Part shown: one piece after another, positions 6,179 to 10,197 of the stretch
Layout of the letters: each line of letters opens with the position of its first letter
Numbering within the stretch: position 1 is the first letter of the stretch
Origin: an uncultured Clostridia bacterium
Lineage (GTDB): Bacteria; Bacillota; Clostridia; Christensenellales; Borkfalkiaceae
Length of the DNA stretch: 10,197 bases
Direction of reading: 5' to 3'
Assembly: GCA_934230055.1 (NCBI GenBank)
Contig: CAKQEE010000027.1
Coordinates: forward strand, 1 to 10,197
Made by a program: the position numbers and the translations under genes
Notes under the pieces: generated by a model
What the model was told of the DNA's origin: nothing
The model's input: only the letters and a program-made list of their open reading frames with translations
Databases searched by the model: none

Positions 6179-8872
6179 TTAAACTTTTAATGCCGAGTTT
6201 TTTTTGGGCCTATAAACTATAATGTAGTTAATATCGAATTTATACTCTATTTTGGTTACCCATTCTATGCCTTTTTCGCCCTTTTCGCCTATCTGGAACA
6301 CGAAGGTGTAGCTTCCCGCGTCTTTCGGCCCGTATACGGTATCATCTTCAACCCTCGCTTCCGTTTGTTTTCCCTTTCCGTCTACGAAAAGGAATTTGCA
6401 CATTCCCATTTTAACGAGCGCGCCTATATCCTCGCCGTTTTCAGTTACTACGTTCATATCTTTATACATATTAAAGCTTACTTCCGTTCCGTCGTAATCC
6501 TTATTCAGATTGCCTTTAAATTCGTAAGTGCCTTTTTTCTCCGCAGCGTTGGAAAGCTTATAGATAAATACGGGGAAAGATTCGCGGGTATCGGTGGTTT
6601 TGTCTTTACCGGTAAACACGTAATTGTCGCCGTCTTTTACCAAGCGAAGCGCGTTGTTTTCCGTTTCGCCCTTTCTCGGCTGATAAATGGTTACCGTGCC
6701 GTCCGCCGCGAACTTAGTAAGATGTCCGTAAGTATTGTTCGAGTTGCCGATATTTTCTTTATATCTCGCTATCTTATCACCGCTTAAACTCGTCCAGCCC
6801 TGCCTGTAAATAGCGCAGGTAGCAAGCATACCGCTTATAACTTCGTAGCTCGCGCCGTAATAGCCCGTGCAGAAATCGGTAAGCAGATTTTCGGGATCGG
6901 TAGAACCTTCGGGGAAATATTTAGATATACCGTAGAAGTAAGTAATTCTTGCGAACACGAGGTCGTTTTTGCCGCCGAGGGATATAGCGTTATTCTCGCC
7001 CGCAGAAACGAGCCTTGCCTTTGCTTCCGCGCTATTGCCCGTCACGTTCAAGCCGTTTTCGGGCATCTGCATAACGTATAACCTGCCGCCCGCGACGCCT
7101 ACTACCGTATAGTAATTCACTGTGCCGAAAATAGTAGGAGCGGTGGTGGACTCAAACTCATCTATCGTGTTGATTTTTTTGAAAGAGCTTTCCGTAACCG
7201 TTGCGGGAACGGTGAGCTTTTCTACGAGAGTTCCTTTTTCTCTGACGAAAAATACGAATTCGTATTCGCCCGCGGAGCAGGGACCGGCGAGCTCGTCGCC
7301 GACCGTTCTATTATTCGATCCGAAGGTGAAAGTTTCGCCGTTGAGGGTTATATCCGCGCCGCAATCTGCCGGCGCCTTGGTGTTCCTTTCTCTCCAAGCA
7401 TAGTGAATTCTATCTAAAATAGCTTCGTCCGTTATTTCGGAAAGCGGGGTGCCGTTTATAAGGATTTCTTCTAATCCCACGAACACCGCCGCGCCGTTAT
7501 AAGCCTTCGTTCTCACGTTGTCGGCGCGTTTAGCGGAAAAAGTTACCTCTAATTCCTGTTCGACAACCTCTTGAACGGTGCCTCTAAGCATCTTTGTGGC
7601 ACCGCCGCTTATGCAGTTGATTTCCAACCCCTCGTAAAGAGGAACAGGGCTATCTAACACAACTGTTACGAATTGCGTGTCGCCGGGTAACACCATATCC
7701 CCCGTTTCTTCGGAAAGAACAAGCTTGCCGGTAGCTACTTTCACGTAGCCTATTCTTAGTTCGAGCTTGACGTCGTTCTGCCAAGGGGTGTGTCTTCCGC
7801 CCTCGTCTTTTTTAAAGAAGTAAGCTTCCGTAGCGAACCCCGCAAAAAGCTCTACGGAATTCTGTTTGGATATTATATTTCCGCGGGAGAAGTCGCCTTT
7901 GTTTACCCCCGTTCCAAGCGATATCGTTATTTCCCCGTCGCCGTAGCCCGCGCTTTGCACTTCATTGCGACCGATGGCAACTTTCTGAACGGTAAGTTCT
8001 TTTGCGTAGCCGCTTTTTTCTATCTTGTCCCCGACGTTTACCTTACCCCTCGTTACGGTGCCGGTTAACAAAACCTCTCCGTTAGGCATGCTAAACACGT
8101 CGTTTACCGCCATATAGAAATCGCCCGTGTAATCGAGGCTCGATTTTTCTATCGTTCTTTCTTCTGCGTAATCGCAAACGGTACAAGCTTTTTCTTCAAC
8201 GACATTCACGCCGTAACCGGCGGGAGTTTTTATCGTCCAATCGCCGAGGGTGTGAGCGGCTTCCGCTTCTTTAACGTCGTGTCCGCAGGTAGAAGCGTGC
8301 CAGTGATTTAAGTCGTCATAAGTCCATTCCGTTGCAAACTTATGCGTATGCGCAAGCTGCGGAATTTCCGCGGTTTCTTTATACGCGCAAACGGTACAAG
8401 CGCGTTCTTTTTCACCCGCTTCCGTTTCGGTAGCAGGCTTTATAACGTTCCATTCGCCGAATTTATGCGCTTCTTCTTCCGATTTTTCTCCGCAAGCACA
8501 CTCGTGCCAATGTTTTAAGTCGCTCGTTTTCCACTCCGTACCGAAGCTGTGTTTATGCCCGAGCGCGGGTAAAACTTCCTTTTTAGCATAGCCGCAAACG
8601 GTGCAGGTAAAGGTCTTTTCGCCCGTAGCCGTTTCGGTAGGCTCTACCGTGATTACCCCCGCGTTGAAGGCGTGCGCCGCAACCTCTAACTTGTCGGTAT
8701 GCCCTTCCGTAGCGCAATCGTGCCAGTGCTCCGCTTCGTTCCACAGCCATTCCGTCTTTGCTTCGTGCTTATCGGTTGTATCGCCGCCGTCTTGCTTTCC
8801 GCAAGCCGCCGCGGATATGCAAAGCACCAAGCACAGCATCAAAGAAAGAATACCGAAGATTTTTCTTTTCAT
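6179..8872 (-). CDS. Surface lipoprotein with His/Cys repeats, EF-Tu domains II-III and MBG-like modules
   Basis: An 897-residue predicted cell-surface lipoprotein. The start is supported by AAAAAGGAG 8 bases upstream. Residues 1-24 are a lipoprotein signal peptide (basic start, hydrophobic core, lipobox SAAAC with C24). Residues 35-246 hold three repeats of about 70 residues with HWH and CTVC motifs. Residues 250-336 match EF-Tu domain II (MAVNDVFSMPNGEVLLTGTV, GKVNVGDKIE, FSRGNIISK). Residues 339-438 match domain III (KKDEGGRHTPW against KDEGGRHTPF of EF-Tu; DMVLPGDTQF; PLYEGLEI; ISGG near 421). No GTP-binding domain is present, so it cannot act in translation. Two related Ig/MBG-like modules (454-560, KAYNGA...SAGEYEFVF; 788-884, KDYDGTEV...DAGSYTFVFQ) flank an unrecognised region (565-775). 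An adhesive or ligand-binding role is inferred. The order of domains is seen; function is unknown. Confidence 0.9.
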   Translation of the reverse strand: MKRKIFGILSLMLCLVLCISAAACGKQDGGDTTDKHEAKTEWLWNEAEHWHDCATEGHTDKLEVAAHAFNAGVITVEPTETATGEKTFTCTVCGYAKKEVLPALGHKHSFGTEWKTSDLKHWHECACGEKSEEEAHKFGEWNVIKPATETEAGEKERACTVCAYKETAEIPQLAHTHKFATEWTYDDLNHWHASTCGHDVKEAEAAHTLGDWTIKTPAGYGVNVVEEKACTVCDYAEERTIEKSSLDYTGDFYMAVNDVFSMPNGEVLLTGTVTRGKVNVGDKIEKSGYAKELTVQKVAIGRNEVQSAGYGDGEITISLGTGVNKGDFSRGNIISKQNSVELFAGFATEAYFFKKDEGGRHTPWQNDVKLELRIGYVKVATGKLVLSEETGDMVLPGDTQFVTVVLDSPVPLYEGLEINCISGGATKMLRGTVQEVVEQELEVTFSAKRADNVRTKAYNGAAVFVGLEEILINGTPLSEITDEAILDRIHYAWRERNTKAPADCGADITLNGETFTFGSNNRTVGDELAGPCSAGEYEFVFFVREKGTLVEKLTVPATVTESSFKKINTIDEFESTTAPTIFGTVNYYTVVGVAGGRLYVMQMPENGLNVTGNSAEAKARLVSAGENNAISLGGKNDLVFARITYFYGISKYFPEGSTDPENLLTDFCTGYYGASYEVISGMLATCAIYRQGWTSLSGDKIARYKENIGNSNNTYGHLTKFAADGTVTIYQPRKGETENNALRLVKDGDNYVFTGKDKTTDTRESFPVFIYKLSNAAEKKGTYEFKGNLNKDYDGTEVSFNMYKDMNVVTENGEDIGALVKMGMCKFLFVDGKGKQTEARVEDDTVYGPKDAGSYTFVFQIGEKGEKGIEWVTKIEYKFDINYIIVYRPKKNSALKV
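8135..8770 (-). repeat. Three tandem ~210-bp repeats encoding His/Cys modules
   Basis: Within the lipoprotein gene, residues 35-106, 107-176 and 177-246 are diverged copies of one module: (H)xH-x-F-x-TEW-x4-DL-x-HWH, then Cys/His positions, AH-x-x-G-x-W, and a CTVC pair followed by a short acidic segment. The coding DNA repeats too: GCAAACGGT-CA-G recurs near 8174, 8387 and 8593. Conserved His and Cys in each unit (HWHECAC, CTVC) could bind zinc or form disulfides. Copy 1 and copy 3 deviate around the first Cys pair (HDCATEGH, HASTCGH). Such modules recur in many large secreted proteins of Clostridia, usually as stalks. Confidence 0.8.
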
Positions 8873-8935
8873 TTTTGTGTCTCCTTTTTCGTTTTCTTTT
8901 TATCTCAATTCGCTCTTTGCGAAGTGAAACCTTTT

Positions 8936-9031
8936 TTATTTCTTTTTGAATAACGCCTTTATTGCGTCGATAAGCTCCGCAAAGCTTCTCTTTCTTATCG
9001 TATCGGCAATCTGCTTACTTATTCCGTCCAA
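8936..9031 (-). CDS. Possible 31-residue amphipathic peptide, in frame after the receiver stop
   Basis: Starting from a TTG, the peptide would read (M)DGISKQIADTIRKRSF followed by AELIDAIKALFKKK. Hydrophobic residues recur every three or four positions, and the end is strongly basic, so a single amphipathic, membrane-seeking helix is likely. It begins 6 bases after the TAA of the receiver gene and in the same frame. That means it could be a separate, coupled small gene, a C-terminal extension reached by read-through, or the tail of the receiver gene cut off by a nonsense mutation. No ribosome binding site precedes the TTG, which weakens the separate-gene view. It is followed 63 bases later by the lipoprotein start. 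Confidence 0.35.
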   Translation of the reverse strand: MDGISKQIADTIRKRSFAELIDAIKALFKKK

Positions 9032-9037
9032 GGTTTT

Positions 9038-9421
9038 TTACATTGCGCCGATTACCGCGGCTATATAATCCGATGGCACGGACTGATAAAAAAACGAATT
9101 TATAAGCCCCATTTTTTTCGCCTCCGCCACCTTAAAAGATAATTCGATATCGGAAACGTTGTCGCACACGAGACAGACCTTGATTTTGGGCGCGATCTTT
9201 TTCACTTCGTCCGCGGCTTTCATTCTGCTTTCAAAACTGCCGTCCCCGAACCGTGTTACGTCCATAAAAAGTACGTCCGCAAAAAAAGCGCGGCAAAAGC
9301 TTGCTATGCCTTCCGGCGTATCTGTCAAAGCTTTTTCCACAATCATGTCGTTCTTTTTAAGCGATGAAACCACCGCTTCGGAAACAAGCATATTTTGCGC
9401 GGCAATTACTACTCTTTTCAT
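9038..9421 (-). CDS. Stand-alone degenerate receiver-domain protein (pseudo-receiver)
   Basis: A 127-residue protein with the fold pattern of a response-regulator receiver domain and no output domain. The ATG has an excellent AAAGGAGG site 9 bases upstream. The first strand reads KRVVIAAQNMLVSEAV, where active receivers have IADD: the acidic metal-binding pair is replaced by A8-Q9. The phosphoacceptor position is kept (D54 in VLFMDV). The Thr/Ser of strand 4 appears to be Cys (C86, KVCLVCDN), and the conserved Lys of strand 5 is Gln (Q113, FFYQS). Normal aspartyl phosphorylation is therefore unlikely; it may act through protein contacts. It lies between a LuxR-type regulator and the EF-Tu-like lipoprotein, probably in one transcript with the latter. 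Relationship to receivers is good by pattern; its partner is unknown. Confidence 0.75.
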   Translation of the reverse strand: MKRVVIAAQNMLVSEAVVSSLKKNDMIVEKALTDTPEGIASFCRAFFADVLFMDVTRFGDGSFESRMKAADEVKKIAPKIKVCLVCDNVSDIELSFKVAEAKKMGLINSFFYQSVPSDYIAAVIGAM

Positions 9422-9484
9422 TTAGTCCGCCCTCCTTTATCTTTTTTCTCGCGTGCAATAAAAAACTTTTTCACTTTCAGCGTG

Positions 9485-9501
9485 TAGATTGTAACAAACT
9501 A
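9485..9501. promoter_or_regulatory. Candidate operator dyad over the -10 element
   Basis: TAGATTGTAACAAACTA is an odd-length dyad of the form TAG-w-TTGT-w-ACAA-w-CTA: seven complementary pairs with one symmetrical A/A break and a central base. It covers the putative -10 element of the receiver/lipoprotein transcript, so a protein bound there would block polymerase. The neighbouring LuxR-type regulator is a possible but unproven ligand. Confidence 0.45.
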
Positions 9502-9523
9502 TTTTTGCGCGCGGTAGTGTCAA
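9488..9523 (-). promoter_or_regulatory. Possible promoter for the receiver and lipoprotein genes
   Basis: On the minus strand an extended -10, TGTTACAAT (9488-9496), lies about 67 bases upstream of the receiver start codon. A perfect TTGACA (9518-9523) is present but 24 bases from the -10, too far for normal sigma-A spacing; the hexamer at 17 bases (TACCGC) is poor. The promoter may depend on the extended -10 or on an activator, which would fit a nearby response regulator. A GCGCGC tract lies in the long spacer. Confidence 0.5.
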
Positions 9524-9580
9524 ACGTCCCGTTTTTTAAATATTTTTTACCTTTTTTCCGGATCGGGCAAAAAAAGCGAC

Positions 9581-9613
9581 AAAAAAAATCGGCCGCACGC
9601 TCGCAGTCGATTT
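9581..9613 (-). terminator. Intrinsic terminator of the LuxR-type regulator gene
   Basis: Read leftward, AAATCGACTGC (9603-9613) pairs with GCGGCCGATTT (9586-9596) with one A.C mismatch and one G.T pair, around a 6-base loop GAGCGT, and runs into eight T residues (9581-9588). It lies about 115 bases beyond the regulator's stop codon and separates it from the promoter of the receiver gene, so the two regulators are likely transcribed apart. Confidence 0.75.
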
Positions 9614-9729
9614 ATAAGTGCTTTTTATGGGAAATTCAGTCTTGTTTTCCTTTTCGTTTTATAAGAATTTTAGTTTTATTAGCCGTTTAATTTTTTGCGG
9701 TTTAATTTATTGTGCCGCCTTCAATACCG

Positions 9730-10197
9730 TCAAATATCGTCGCAAGTCCTTTCTAAAATCACTATCCCCGTCTCTCTTGCGCGCACGGCAAGCTCCGTGC
9801 GGTTGCGGAAGCCCGTTTTTTCTAACATTTCCGTAACGATATTGCGCACGCGCTTTTCCGATAAGCCCGTTTTATCGGCTATCTCCGCGTTGGTAAAGCC
9901 GCCCGTCATTTCTCGCAGAATTTTCAGCTCGCGCTCCGTAAAATCGCTGCCCGTTGCAAGCCCCAAGGTTACTTCCGGTCTTTCTTCGGGATAGACCGTT
10001 TCGCCCGCAAGCACCCTGTTTATAACCGAAAGTACGGGTTCTTTGCCGAAATCTTTATACCAAAACCCCTCAACGCCTATCTTTTTTGCGCGCTCTACGT
10101 AAGAATATTCCGGCATACTCGTTACGATAATGATTTTGATTTTTTTGTTTTCCTCTTTAATTTTTTCGGCGGCAACAAGCCCGCTCGCGCCGTTTTT
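9730..10197 (-). CDS. NarL/LuxR-type response regulator, C-terminal part
   Basis: A DNA-binding response regulator cut by the right window edge; 155 residues are visible and the frame is open to the edge. The visible end of the receiver contains the conserved switch Thr (KIIIVTSMPE, residue 26 of the visible part) and the conserved Lys (GFWYKD, residue 48), so this receiver looks functional, unlike its neighbour. The phosphoacceptor Asp would lie just outside. A LuxR-type helix-turn-helix follows at about 85-145: FTERELKILREMTGGFTN, then AEIADKTGLSEKRVRNIVTE and MLEKTGFRNRTELAVRA. It ends at a TGA. The sensor kinase is not in the window. The adjacent receiver and lipoprotein genes are natural candidate targets by position only. 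Confidence 0.92.
   Translation of the reverse strand, partial: KNGASGLVAAEKIKEENKKIKIIIVTSMPEYSYVERAKKIGVEGFWYKDFGKEPVLSVINRVLAGETVYPEERPEVTLGLATGSDFTERELKILREMTGGFTNAEIADKTGLSEKRVRNIVTEMLEKTGFRNRTELAVRARETGIVILERTCDDI

Noticed and set aside
6365..6787. Plus-strand open frame of 140 codons opposite the lipoprotein gene
   Set aside because: It is a shadow of the lipoprotein frame, with no start signal and no recognisable domain.
8172..8607. CRISPR-like spacing of the GCAAACGGT-CA-G repeats
   Set aside because: The copies are about 210 bases apart, diverged, and lie inside coding repeats of the lipoprotein, so they reflect protein repetition and not a CRISPR array.
9660..9740. TTGACG-17-ATAAAT on the minus strand just after the LuxR-type regulator gene
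   Set aside because: The -10 is poor, and it would produce only about a 100-base RNA ending at the regulator's own terminator; nothing else supports it.
1..10197. tRNA, rRNA, insertion sequences, integrases or attachment sites
   Set aside because: I found no cloverleaf, transposase-like frame or flanking direct repeats; apart from the ribokinase scar the window shows no sign of mobile DNA.

Overview
The window looks like a chromosomal segment of a mid-GC member of the Clostridia, probably an uncultured gut-type lineage. The reasons are the Gram-positive gene order (divIVA-like, lspA, RluD-type synthase), AGGAGG-type ribosome binding sites, a lipobox lipoprotein, and a secreted protein with the His/Cys 'HWH...CTVC' repeats common in uncharacterised Clostridia. 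A Christensenellales/Borkfalkiaceae-like source is possible, but that is a guess from style and not from a marker gene.

Left part (1-4306, minus strand). One strong promoter (4278-4306) appears to drive a tight run of six genes. In transcription order they are a four-helix membrane protein, nicotinate phosphoribosyltransferase (pncB), a DivIVA-like coiled-coil protein, lipoprotein signal peptidase (lspA, with a long charged tail), an RluD-family rRNA pseudouridine synthase, and the first 33 codons of a small membrane protein. All junctions are overlaps or short gaps. The divIVA/lspA/RluD order resembles the divIVA-ileS-ylyA-lspA-ylyB stretch of Bacillus.

Centre (4307-5870, plus strand). A divergent promoter drives two genes that overlap by 4 bases: MTA/SAH nucleosidase (mtnN) and an AlkD-like HEAT-repeat DNA glycosylase. 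An intrinsic terminator follows. The divergent intergenic region holds a perfect 12-bp palindrome.

Gene-poor stretch (5771-6178). It contains terminator hairpins and, on the minus strand, a 42-codon open stretch that reads as a collapsed ribokinase: the GANQA-type N-terminal motif is joined directly to what looks like the enzyme's C-terminal end and stop.

Right part (6179-10197, minus strand). A NarL/LuxR-type response regulator enters from the right edge and ends at an intrinsic terminator. A promoter with a dyad over its -10 element then leads into a stand-alone degenerate receiver domain, a short amphipathic reading frame in the same frame just after its stop codon, and an 897-residue lipoprotein. 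The lipoprotein is the most unusual item. After a lipobox and three 70-residue His/Cys repeats it carries domains II and III of elongation factor Tu, with no GTPase domain, followed by two Ig/MBG-like modules around an unrecognised region. It appears to be a dedicated cell-surface protein built on the EF-Tu beta-barrels, possibly under control of the adjacent regulators.
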